Positions 1-6,915 of a stretch of 20,001 nt of DNA are shown here, piece after piece. Position 1 is the first letter of the stretch. Each line of letters opens with the position of its first letter. Source of the DNA: an uncultured Methanobrevibacter sp. (GTDB lineage: Archaea; Methanobacteriota; Methanobacteria; Methanobacteriales; Methanobacteriaceae); assembly GCA_905235495.1 (NCBI GenBank), contig CAJOMK010000004.1:1-20001 (forward strand), read 5' to 3'. The position numbers and the translations under genes were made by a program. The notes beneath the pieces are model-generated. The model searched no databases. It was not told where the DNA came from and saw nothing but the letters and a program-made list of their open reading frames with translations.

Positions 1-20
1 ATTTTTAATATTATAATTTT

Positions 21-104
21 TAATATAATTTTAATCTATTTTCATATAATTTTTAATATTTTTCTAATATAATTTTAATCTATTTTCATATAATTTTTAA
101 TATT
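21..104. repeat. 40-bp perfect direct repeat, two copies
   Basis: Copies at 21-60 and 65-104 are identical over 40 bases and separated by 4 bases, giving a 44-bp period. Bases 1-12 match the tail of the same unit, so the array probably continues to the left of the window. The sequence is almost pure A/T with one TCTATTTTCATA core. It lies upstream of the tmk promoter. Function is unknown; it could be a slippage-born minisatellite or a protein-binding array. Confidence 0.85.
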
Positions 105-189
105 AAATGTTAATATTATAGTAAATTTATTGATATATAGTATATTTATGGTTGTGATAGCTTGTGAAAACTAATAAAATTCAATAGAA

Positions 190-219
190 TTATATATTTT
201 TAAAAATAAATTCTATTCT
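190..219 (+). promoter_or_regulatory. TATA-box promoter of tmk, probably leaderless
   Basis: A TATATATTT element at 191-199 sits about 25 bases before the ATG at 220. That is the usual archaeal distance from TATA box to transcription start, so the transcript should begin at or very near the start codon. No Shine-Dalgarno sequence precedes the ATG, which fits a leaderless mRNA. This is inferred from spacing. Confidence 0.45.
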
Positions 220-828
220 ATGTATATTGTATTGGAAGGAATAGATGGTGTTGGTAAATCAACCCAGATTAAAATGTTAAAGGAATGGCTGAAAGATAAC
301 GGTTTCAATGTTGAAACATTGGTAGAACCTACTGATTTGGAAATTGGAAAGTTAATCAGAGACTTGCTCACTCGAAGGGATGCCGAATCAGATTCCATGC
401 AAAAAACATTTGGGTTGCTATTTGCTGCCGATAGGCTTATGCTAATGGATAAGATTGAAAGATTGGAAAATGAAAATACTGTAGTTATCAGTGACAGATC
501 TTTCTATTCAAGTTTGGCTTATCAGAACCCTCAAGATTGGATTAAAGAGTTAAATAAGTATGCCAAAATTCCAGATTTGGTTTTGCTCTTGGATTTGGAT
601 GTCAAGAAATCCGTTGAAAGATGTGATGGAACTGATGAATTTGAAAATGAAGAGTTCCTCACCGGAGTAAAACAGAATTATTTGGATTTAGCCAAGTCCA
701 ATGACAACTTTAAAATAATTGATGCAAATAATGGTCCGAATAAAGTCTCTTCTGATATTAAAAATTATTTGATATTTGTAAAGATTGTATTTTATAATCT
801 AAAAATAGAAAATTTAAGCCAAACTTAA
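220..828 (+). CDS. tmk: Thymidylate kinase (dTMP kinase)
   Basis: Phosphorylates dTMP to dTDP with ATP, a cytosolic step of dTTP synthesis. The 202-residue product opens with a P-loop, GIDGVGKST at residues 7-15. It has the family DR(S/H) motif (DRS at 92-94), an FAADR motif near 69-73, and a lid region around 130-150, in the expected order. Length is normal to slightly long; the last 20 or so residues (from about DIKNYLIF) are unusually hydrophobic and may be a lineage-specific tail. The start at 220 puts the P-loop at the usual distance from the N-terminus. It stands alone on the plus strand and converges with the minus-strand block ending at 899. Confidence 0.93.
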   Translation: MYIVLEGIDGVGKSTQIKMLKEWLKDNGFNVETLVEPTDLEIGKLIRDLLTRRDAESDSMQKTFGLLFAADRLMLMDKIERLENENTVVISDRSFYSSLAYQNPQDWIKELNKYAKIPDLVLLLDLDVKKSVERCDGTDEFENEEFLTGVKQNYLDLAKSNDNFKIIDANNGPNKVSSDIKNYLIFVKIVFYNLKIENLSQT

Positions 829-898
829 ATCATATTCTAAATTTTAACTAATTTTATTTTTAAAAATAAGAAAGCAAAAGTAAAGATAGTCAATTAGA

Positions 899-1108
899 TT
901 ATCTTTTATCTAATTCGTCTAATCTTTCTTTCATTACTTTAACAATGTAATCTTGTGCTTTTTCAAGCTCTTCTTTTGTACCTTGGAGTTTTGGTCCGAA
1001 TTCAGTTTGCTTAAGTTCAACATCGAACTGTTCAATAACATGGGCAAGCATTTGTTCTCCAATTCCATTGGTAAGTTTCATTTCGTATACAGTTGGTTCT
1101 TCTTCCAT
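899..1108 (-). CDS. Conserved hypothetical protein, 69 aa
   Basis: A small acidic protein of 69 residues that I cannot assign to a named family. It is real by several signs: an AGAGGGAT ribosome binding site sits a few bases before the ATG at 1108, it follows tyrS on the same strand with a 71-base gap, and its composition is protein-like. The N-terminal half (about residues 5-38) looks like alternating strand and helix. The second half (about 43-69), rich in E, K, L and R, should form an amphipathic helix. It has no membrane segment, signal peptide or metal motif, so a cytosolic role is likely. Placement last in the mcm-aif2b-nmd3-tyrS run is compatible with an information-processing role, but that is only context. 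Confidence 0.75.
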   Translation of the reverse strand: MEEEPTVYEMKLTNGIGEQMLAHVIEQFDVELKQTEFGPKLQGTKEELEKAQDYIVKVMKERLDELDKR

Positions 1109-1179
1109 TCTATCCCTCTTTTTAATCTTTTTTTAAAAATTAATAATCATAATATTTTTAGATTTAATTTTTATTATTC

Positions 1180-2145
1180 TTATTCTTGTGACTCCATAAA
1201 GTCTCTAACTGGCTTTAAGAAATCAATTAAGTATTTTGTAATTGCATTTTTCAAGTCCATTGGATGCAAGTTTTCTTCACTGTACATTTGGTATAACTCA
1301 TCTTTAGTGAGTTCTAAGTTTCCACCAAATTTCTCAGGTCTTTCAATTAATAAGGTGTCTTGTTGTAAGAATACAAAGTAATCTGCAATTTCCAAGATAG
1401 GGTTTCCTTCAGTTTCACCCATTGGACAGTAGCTTTTCTTGATTTTGTCCTTGATGGTCTTTTCATCATCGTCAACAGCAATGTAATTTCCTTTGCTTGA
1501 AGACATCTTGTCATCACCGTCAAGACCATGAATCAAAGGAGTGTGAATACAGACAGGTGCTTCTTTTCCTAATCTAGGTAAGTTTTCCCTTGCCAACATT
1601 TGGATTTTTCTCTGTTCCATACCTCCTAATGCAACATCCACTTCTAAAGCAGACATGTCTGCAGTTTGCATCAATGGATAAACTACACTAGCCACTTTTG
1701 GATTGTCATCATGTCTACTGACTTGATCCATACTTCTTTTTGCCCTTTTTAAGGTGGTTAAAGTGGCTAATTGATAAACGTCATTAGTATATTCGCTTCC
1801 AGTTTGGAAAGATGAACCTAAAATGTATTCGGTGTCATCAGCGAGTCCTAATCCTTGGAAGCATCTTTTATTGTATTCTGCAGTTTCAGCTATTTCCTCT
1901 ACAGTTCCTTTTCCATTCAAGAAAGCATGATAATCTGCAAGTAAAATTTTGATTTTAAATCCTAAATCCTGTAATTGTTTAAGTTTCATTATTGTTACTG
2001 CATGACCTAAATGAATTTTTCCAGAAGGTTCATATCCGGTATAAGCAATAGGTTGCTCTTTTTCAAGCTTTTCTTTCAATTCATCTACATCAATGATTTC
2101 TAAAGTTCCTTCTTGAATTAATTCAATTTTTTCTTCAATGTTCAT
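1180..2145 (-). CDS. tyrS: Tyrosyl-tRNA synthetase, archaeal/eukaryotic type
   Basis: Charges tRNA-Tyr with tyrosine. The 321-residue class I synthetase shows the HIGH-type signature YEPSGKIHLGH at residues 38-48 and a KMSSSKG loop at 213-219. Its length and the lack of a bacterial S4-like C-terminal domain mark it as archaeal. The tyrosine-site region GSSFQTGSEYTNDVYQLA (about 110-127) and QTADMSALEVDVALGG (160-175) are intact. A GTGTGAT element 4 bases before the ATG at 2145 supports the start. It lies downstream of nmd3; the gap holds several repeated CCAATTA boxes (minus-strand sense) that may include its own promoter. Confidence 0.96.
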   Translation of the reverse strand: MNIEEKIELIQEGTLEIIDVDELKEKLEKEQPIAYTGYEPSGKIHLGHAVTIMKLKQLQDLGFKIKILLADYHAFLNGKGTVEEIAETAEYNKRCFQGLGLADDTEYILGSSFQTGSEYTNDVYQLATLTTLKRAKRSMDQVSRHDDNPKVASVVYPLMQTADMSALEVDVALGGMEQRKIQMLARENLPRLGKEAPVCIHTPLIHGLDGDDKMSSSKGNYIAVDDDEKTIKDKIKKSYCPMGETEGNPILEIADYFVFLQQDTLLIERPEKFGGNLELTKDELYQMYSEENLHPMDLKNAITKYLIDFLKPVRDFMESQE

Positions 2146-2167
2146 GTAATCACACTTTTGTTTTTGT

Positions 2168-2258
2168 AATTGGTTATTATAATTGGTTATTTATAATTGG
2201 TTTTTGTAGTTAGTATTATAATTGGTTATTAGATAATTATGATTTATAATTATGATTT
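2168..2258 (-). repeat. Repeated AATTGGTT boxes and a 13-bp tandem duplication upstream of tyrS
   Basis: On the plus strand AATTGGTT occurs at 2168-2175, 2181-2188, 2195-2202 and 2220-2227, three copies spaced 13-14 bases and the fourth 25 bases further. Read in the direction of tyrS these are AACCAATT boxes. Next to them a 13-base unit is perfectly duplicated at 2233-2245 and 2246-2258. The block fills most of the gap between nmd3 and tyrS. It may be a repeated operator or the product of replication slippage. Confidence 0.7.
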
Positions 2259-2286
2259 TTCTATAATTTTAGATTATATAACACTA

Positions 2287-2427
2287 TTAAATAATATAGA
2301 TTTTTCCATCTATTTTGATTACATCAATCTCTTCGCTGATATTGATTTTCTCTAATTTTTCAGTCATTTTCAAATCGATTGGGCTATAATCGTCAGGATC
2401 AAGAATCTGAAGTGAATTTGGAGATTT
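2287..2427 (-). pseudogene. Detached C-terminal end of nmd3 in a shifted frame
   Basis: Reading the minus strand in the frame one base away from the main nmd3 ORF gives an uninterrupted, protein-like segment that contains NSLQILDPDDYSPIDLK and ends with DGKIYII before a TAA at 2289-2287. It joins smoothly to the main ORF if one base is removed from the T4 run (plus strand) at 2425-2428. The restored protein would be 342 residues, about the usual size for archaeal NMD3. The present ORF instead ends early with KFTSDS at 2399. This is either a genuine +1 insertion or a sequence error. Confidence 0.75.
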
Positions 2428-3316
2428 TGATGTGATGAATTCCTTCCAAATGTTCTATCTTTTCTATAGAATCATATTCTCTCCATTTTAAAGCTATTTT
2501 GTCCTGATTTTCCAAGTTTATAACTTGTATTCTATTTCCATCAACATCGTTGATTTGATAAATGCCACTATTATACTTTACAAAATCTTCCTTAACAAAT
2601 TTTGGAAGTCTTAAGGCAATCCATATTCTGTAAAGTCCTTTTCCAGTGGATTTGTCTTCACTGATAAGTCTTGGGGATTCCTTTGTGGTTCCACCAAATT
2701 CCTCTTTAAGATGTTCAACAACTTTTTTTGCAGTCTTTAAAGAACCGATGTAATAATCATTTCCTTCTTTGAGCTTTGCAACTTGAGGAATGTAAGCCAA
2801 TTTATCCTTTTTAAATTGCTTTTCAAGAGTTCTATGGATTATCTCTTCTGCCTTTTCCATTTCCTCTTCCTTAAGTTCCCTATCATCTGCACGCAATTGG
2901 ATTACCGCTTCATAGTAACCTGCATTTCTTTTACTGCAGTCAGGGCAAACAGAGTAATTGAGTTTTACATCGGGAGTATGTGTTTCAACAACTTCCTCTC
3001 CTAAAACAGTTGCAACAGCTTCAACATAACATTCTGCAATTGTCCCTCTCATTTGGTCGATTTTAAGTTCAATTTCCTCGTTTTTAGCTAAATCGGAAAT
3101 TTTAATGTTTCTTTCCAATGCTCTGTAGATGATTTCCTCTTCTGGAATGCACTCATCTTTCCATTTTCCTTCCTCTAACTTTGCATTGCAGTGTTTGCAG
3201 ATTGTTACAGAGATATTTTCTGGAATTTCCATTAGCTGAAACTTCTTTAAAAAACAGTTTTTGCAGATTCCATCTATCATTTCAACGTCTGTTGCACCAC
3301 ATTCTGGACAAAACAT
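2399..3316 (-). CDS. nmd3: NMD3-family protein, truncated at the C-terminus by a frameshift
   Basis: Archaeal relative of eukaryotic NMD3, the 60S ribosomal subunit export adaptor; the archaeal role is probably in large-subunit assembly. The 305-residue ORF has the typical N-terminal treble of zinc-binding CxxC pairs: C3/C6, C18/C21, C40/C43 and C124/C127. A predicted alpha/beta domain containing GSLKTAKKVVEHLKEEFGG (about 192-210) follows. The last residues are out of frame; a shifted-frame continuation to 2287 restores about 40 more. The start at 3316 places the first CPEC motif at residue 3, as in the family. It lies directly after aif2b and before tyrS, in a replication/translation cluster. 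The missing tail may be an artefact, so the gene may well be functional. Confidence 0.88.
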   Translation of the reverse strand: MFCPECGATDVEMIDGICKNCFLKKFQLMEIPENISVTICKHCNAKLEEGKWKDECIPEEEIIYRALERNIKISDLAKNEEIELKIDQMRGTIAECYVEAVATVLGEEVVETHTPDVKLNYSVCPDCSKRNAGYYEAVIQLRADDRELKEEEMEKAEEIIHRTLEKQFKKDKLAYIPQVAKLKEGNDYYIGSLKTAKKVVEHLKEEFGGTTKESPRLISEDKSTGKGLYRIWIALRLPKFVKEDFVKYNSGIYQINDVDGNRIQVINLENQDKIALKWREYDSIEKIEHLEGIHHIKISKFTSDS

Positions 3317-3418
3317 TTTAAAACACTCTAATGATGTAAAAATTGAATAAAAATTAATAATTTGGATAAATAGCTAATTTATATTTTTTAAAAATAAAAA
3401 ATTTAGAAAAGAAGAAAA

Positions 3419-3826
3419 TTATAATGGTTTAAGCGGAGCTTTTGCACCACATGCTGCACATTTTAATATAAAGATTCTGTCTTCTCTTATGATTTTAGTA
3501 TCTGGTCTGTTACATTCATGGCAGATAACATATTTTTCAATATAGTCATCGATTCTTTCACTGATTAAAAAATGATTGAATTTACCTTGTAAGATTGCTC
3601 TTACTCCTTCTAAGTTACCTGCAGTACCTAATTCTCTTAATAAGTGTTTTAATACATGTTGAGGGTCCCTGTTTAAGGAGTCAGCAACATCTTTGAAGTT
3701 TTGGATAAAGGTTCTATTACCTTGAATAACAGAGTATGCCTTTACAGGTTCAAACCTTTTTGTTTCAAATACCTCAGGAGGTAATTGGTCAATAGCTCTG
3801 TTTAATAAGTTTTCGTAATCTTCCAT
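3419..3826 (-). CDS. Translation initiation factor aIF2, beta subunit
   Basis: Beta subunit of the heterotrimeric factor that brings initiator Met-tRNA to the small ribosomal subunit. The 135-residue protein has the family core (about residues 20-95, including LLRELGTAGNLEG) and a C-terminal C2-C2 zinc ribbon at C102/C105 and C123/C126. I chose the ATG at 3826 and not a TTG 48 bases upstream because AGAGGTGA lies just before it and the protein then begins MEDYENLL, as expected for archaeal aIF2-beta. It sits between mcm and nmd3 on the same strand. The gap to mcm is about 250 bases and very AT-rich, and mcm has its own terminator-like hairpin, so this gene probably has its own promoter. Confidence 0.95.
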   Translation of the reverse strand: MEDYENLLNRAIDQLPPEVFETKRFEPVKAYSVIQGNRTFIQNFKDVADSLNRDPQHVLKHLLRELGTAGNLEGVRAILQGKFNHFLISERIDDYIEKYVICHECNRPDTKIIREDRIFILKCAACGAKAPLKPL

Positions 3827-4012
3827 TTTTTCACCTCTTTGGAATAATAAATAATTTCTAATAAGTATAATCAAATAAAATTTATGAATTTTTCTTTAAA
3901 AAAATAGTATTTGAGTTATATTAATATAATTTATATTTTTTATCATTTATTAATGTATTTATTATATAATGAGTTATATAAATAATAAACTATAAATTTT
4001 TTAAAAAAATAG

Positions 4013-4041
4013 AAAAAAAATGCTTGAAACTTAATCAAGCA
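4013..4041 (-). terminator. Intrinsic-terminator-like hairpin after mcm
   Basis: TGCTTGA (4021-4027) and TCAAGCA (4035-4041) form a perfect 7-bp stem around a 7-base AACTTAA loop. In the sense of mcm the stem is followed at once by eight T residues (A-run 4013-4020) and then more T-rich sequence. It lies 33 bases after the mcm stop codon. This is a textbook hairpin plus U-tract shape, although in archaea the U-tract alone may be the active part. Confidence 0.65.
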
Positions 4042-4073
4042 AATCATTTAATTTTATTGTGGGCATTGGTAAT

Positions 4074-6080
4074 CTAATCTTTCAATGTTCTTACAAGACC
4101 ATTACGTGGTTCGTAGATAAGTCCTCTGGATTTGAGCATTTTTAAGATTTCATCTGTTTTTTCTTCACTTATATCGTTGTTTTCAGAAAGATGCTCTTTT
4201 AGGATATTTGTTGGAACATCAACAAATTCTGCTTCCAATTCTTCAATTGCTTGCTGCACTACACGCATTTTATCTCTTTCAGATGTTGGAGTTCTTCCTT
4301 CAACTCTAGCAATGTCGATTTTACCGGTGTCAGGATCCATTCCGATTTTCTCTAAACATCTTCTTTGCAAGCTGATTGCTCTATGTGCATCTGAAGCTTC
4401 CACTTCGTTTTTGAGTTGAAGTTTTGCACTTGCTTCAGCTAAACGAATTGTAGCTTCCAATTGCCTTGGAGTGATTGGTACAGGAGTTCCCTCTTCCATA
4501 CCACCTGTTCTCACTGATACATAAAATTCTTCCAATACTTTTGTTGCTTCATCTGTAAGTACTGGATGGACATTCTTACGTGCATAAGCGATATACTTTC
4601 TTAAGAGTTCTGGTTCTATATCATATGCAATGTTAGAATATTGGTGAGTTGTAAGAATATGCTTTGCCAATTCCCTATCCTTTTCGACATTTGGTTTGTC
4701 TTCAATTACAAATATCAAATCGAAACGGGAAAGAATTGGTGAAGGTAAGTCAATTTGGTTTGCTAAAGTCTTGTATCTGTCAAAAGTACCAAATTTAGGG
4801 TTTGCAGCTGCAAGCACTGAACATCTTGTATTTAATGTTGCCATGATTCCTGCTTTTGCAATACTTACTGTTTGCTGTTCCAATGCTTCGTGAAGTGCAG
4901 ATCTGTCTTCTGAACGCATCTTATCCAATTCGTCAACACATACGTTACCTTGGTCCCCAAGTACTAATGCACCTGCTTCAAGAGACCAGCCTCCAAGTTC
5001 GTCTCTAACTGCTGCTGCAGTTAACCCAGCACCAGATGTACCTTTACCACTTGTGTAAACACTTCTTGGAGCTAATTTTGAAACATATTTAAGTATTTGT
5101 GATTTACCTATACCTGGGTCCCCGACAATAAGAATGTGAAGGTCTCCTCTTAGGCGAGTACCATCTTCCAATTGTTGTACTGTTCCACCGAAGAGCTGCA
5201 ATGCAATGGCTTCCTTTACATCTCTGTGACCTTTGATTGAAGGTGCAGTTGAATTGATGATTTTATCGTGTATATGGGAGTCTCTGGATAATTGTAAGAT
5301 TTTATCTTCATCTTCTTCACTAAGTTCCAATTCCTCAAATTCCTGTTCCAATGGTTCAATATGATTTACATAGATGTAGTTTTTGAATTTTCCACTTTTC
5401 TCTTCCCGAAATGTCTTTAGGGTTCCTGTGATTCTAACTTTATCTCCAGGGTTCAATTCATCTACTAAATCATCCTCTAAAACCAAAAGCATTTGTTTTG
5501 GCTCTGTTCCCCCAGATAGGTTTTCCAAAGGCTCCTGCATTCTAGCACTTTGAGTATCGATATATTTGGATTCCTCTTGAAGCAATCTAAAGGATCTTCC
5601 ACCACATTCACTACATAATGAAGGTTCCATAATATGGTTTCCTGAGGTTTGTTCCACGTCAGTTATTCTCATGCAGCTTCTACATTCGAATCTTCCTGTT
5701 TCAATACGTGGACGAATCTCATCAGTTTTTCTTACAATTCCATCAGCAGATACAAAGCTTCCAATGTATTTACTCAATAAGTCGCTTAATGGAATGTTAT
5801 TAGTAAGATTTTCAAATCTGATGTTTAATTCAGTATCCTCTTTCATCAACGGATCGATATTTTTAATAGCCTTTTGTGAAGCTGAAATGACCTCTTCAGG
5901 CTTTGTTATCAATAAGTCAGCTAAATCAGGATCAAACTTCTCTAACTCTTCGTAATTGATTGTAAGTGACCTTTCATCAGGATATTTTTCTAAAATTTCA
6001 AATACATCATCCTTGTAAATTGTAGAGAAAAATTCTTCAAATTTTGCAAGTGATGTTTTTGTTTTGTTAGTGGAATTCAT
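4074..6080 (-). CDS. mcm: Replicative DNA helicase MCM
   Basis: Homohexameric 3'-5' helicase that unwinds DNA at the replication fork. The 668-residue protein has an N-terminal DNA-binding domain with a zinc ribbon at C133/C136 and C156/C159. The AAA+ core has Walker A GDPGIGKS (320-327), Walker B VCVDELDK with D383/E384, sensor-1 N427 in AAANPKFG, and the arginine finger R452 in SRFD. A winged-helix domain occupies roughly the last 80 residues. There is no intein or truncation. The stop codon is TAG. The ATG at 6080 has no Shine-Dalgarno sequence. Instead, a TTTTATAC element in gene sense at about 6114-6107 lies some 27 bases upstream, so the mRNA may be leaderless. It heads the mcm-aif2b-nmd3-tyrS run. 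Confidence 0.97.
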   Translation of the reverse strand: MNSTNKTKTSLAKFEEFFSTIYKDDVFEILEKYPDERSLTINYEELEKFDPDLADLLITKPEEVISASQKAIKNIDPLMKEDTELNIRFENLTNNIPLSDLLSKYIGSFVSADGIVRKTDEIRPRIETGRFECRSCMRITDVEQTSGNHIMEPSLCSECGGRSFRLLQEESKYIDTQSARMQEPLENLSGGTEPKQMLLVLEDDLVDELNPGDKVRITGTLKTFREEKSGKFKNYIYVNHIEPLEQEFEELELSEEDEDKILQLSRDSHIHDKIINSTAPSIKGHRDVKEAIALQLFGGTVQQLEDGTRLRGDLHILIVGDPGIGKSQILKYVSKLAPRSVYTSGKGTSGAGLTAAAVRDELGGWSLEAGALVLGDQGNVCVDELDKMRSEDRSALHEALEQQTVSIAKAGIMATLNTRCSVLAAANPKFGTFDRYKTLANQIDLPSPILSRFDLIFVIEDKPNVEKDRELAKHILTTHQYSNIAYDIEPELLRKYIAYARKNVHPVLTDEATKVLEEFYVSVRTGGMEEGTPVPITPRQLEATIRLAEASAKLQLKNEVEASDAHRAISLQRRCLEKIGMDPDTGKIDIARVEGRTPTSERDKMRVVQQAIEELEAEFVDVPTNILKEHLSENNDISEEKTDEILKMLKSRGLIYEPRNGLVRTLKD

Positions 6081-6264
6081 TGTATTATATTCTTTATATT
6101 TAATCGTATAAAAGTTTATTTAATTTTTAAAATTTTTTTATTTTTTCACTATATTCATTTTGAAAAATGATTTTCAAGGTGTTATAATATTTCAAGTTCA
6201 GTTTTCTTTTTTATGGTTATTATTTTATTGATTTCATTTCATTTTTCACTAATTTAATTGAAAA

Positions 6265-6346
6265 TTTTAAATATGTGTAATTTTAAAAGTAATAGTAATA
6301 CTAATTAAATTACTAATTAAAATTTTAATAATGTTATGGTGAATTT
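6265..6346 (+). promoter_or_regulatory. Promoter and leader of the 6347 gene, with a 12-bp-period direct repeat
   Basis: A TTTTAAATAT TATA-like element at 6265-6274 would set transcription start near 6296-6300. The leader then holds ACTAATTAAA twice, at 6300-6309 and 6312-6321 (12-base period). GGTGAATTT directly before the ATG at 6347 is a good ribosome binding site. The repeat, at or just after the predicted start point, could be an operator, but this is not shown. Confidence 0.45.
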
Positions 6347-6778
6347 ATGAAGAAATCAAGATTGGGTCTATTTAAATCAACTTCAATGCTAATTTCTGTT
6401 TTAGGAGTTATTATGATTATAGCTACTGTGGCTGCAGTTGCTTATGTTGGTTTTAGTGTAATTTCCTCTAGTTTAACTGGTGGAATTTCATCTGGTACTC
6501 AATATGACCAATTAGCTGAATTGAAATCTAATTACACTGCATTGGAAAGTCAGTTTAATGATACAGGTAATGAGATTTATGCTATGAACAACATCACTTT
6601 AGAAAAAGAATATGTAAATGCACAAATAGAGCTTGTAAGGGCTCAAAATGATTTAAGTGATGTGGAGAGTGCATTGTCTATGGGTAATCCCGCTTCAGAA
6701 GTTGATGAAAGATTACAACAAGCAAGAGAAGATTTAAAAATAGCTCATGAAGCTTATAATAGTTTATCAATTATATAA
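6347..6778 (+). CDS. Single-pass membrane protein with extracytoplasmic coiled coil
   Basis: I do not recognise a named family. The 143-residue protein has a short basic N-terminus (MKKSRLG), one strong membrane segment at about residues 13-40, a Gly/Ser linker (TGGISSGTQ), and a long charged helical region from about 53 to 140. That region has heptad-like Leu/Ile/Ala spacing and is interrupted near 60-75 and by an NP at about 117. With the positive residues at the N-terminus the helical part is most likely outside the membrane, an anchored coiled-coil stalk. The segment could also be an uncleaved signal anchor. A GGTGA ribosome binding site fixes the start. It is divergent from mcm and monocistronic, with T-rich sequence after the stop. 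Cell-envelope structure is a guess. Confidence 0.8.
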   Translation: MKKSRLGLFKSTSMLISVLGVIMIIATVAAVAYVGFSVISSSLTGGISSGTQYDQLAELKSNYTALESQFNDTGNEIYAMNNITLEKEYVNAQIELVRAQNDLSDVESALSMGNPASEVDERLQQAREDLKIAHEAYNSLSII

Positions 6779-6912
6779 TTTTATTATTTAACTTCTTTTA
6801 TTTTATTTCTATTTTTATTGTATTTTAGGTTTATTTTAGTTAATTTAGTTTAATTAATTTAGTTTTTATCTATTTTTAGTAATTTTAACTCTTTTTTTTT
6901 AAAAAAAATTTA
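6779..6912 (+). terminator. T-rich termination region between convergent genes
   Basis: After the stop of the 6347 gene the plus strand carries a long series of T-tracts ending in a T-run joined to an A-run near 6891-6910. Because T-run and A-run are adjacent, the minus-strand gene ending at 6916 also meets a U-tract when read the other way. Archaeal RNA polymerase commonly stops on such tracts. No G/C-containing hairpin is evident. Confidence 0.4.
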
Positions 6913-6915
6913 AGG

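Noticed and set aside
953..1381. 142-residue plus-strand ORF rich in Phe and Ser
   Set aside because: It overlaps the antisense of the 69-aa gene and tyrS; its composition is that of an antisense shadow and it has no start signals.
3827..3874. TTG start extending aIF2-beta by 16 residues
   Set aside because: The extension covers the ribosome binding site (AGAGGTGA encodes RGE) and adds residues not expected in the family.
4074..6080. Intein in the MCM P-loop, common in archaea
   Set aside because: Walker A to arginine finger runs without insertion at normal spacing and total length is 668 residues.
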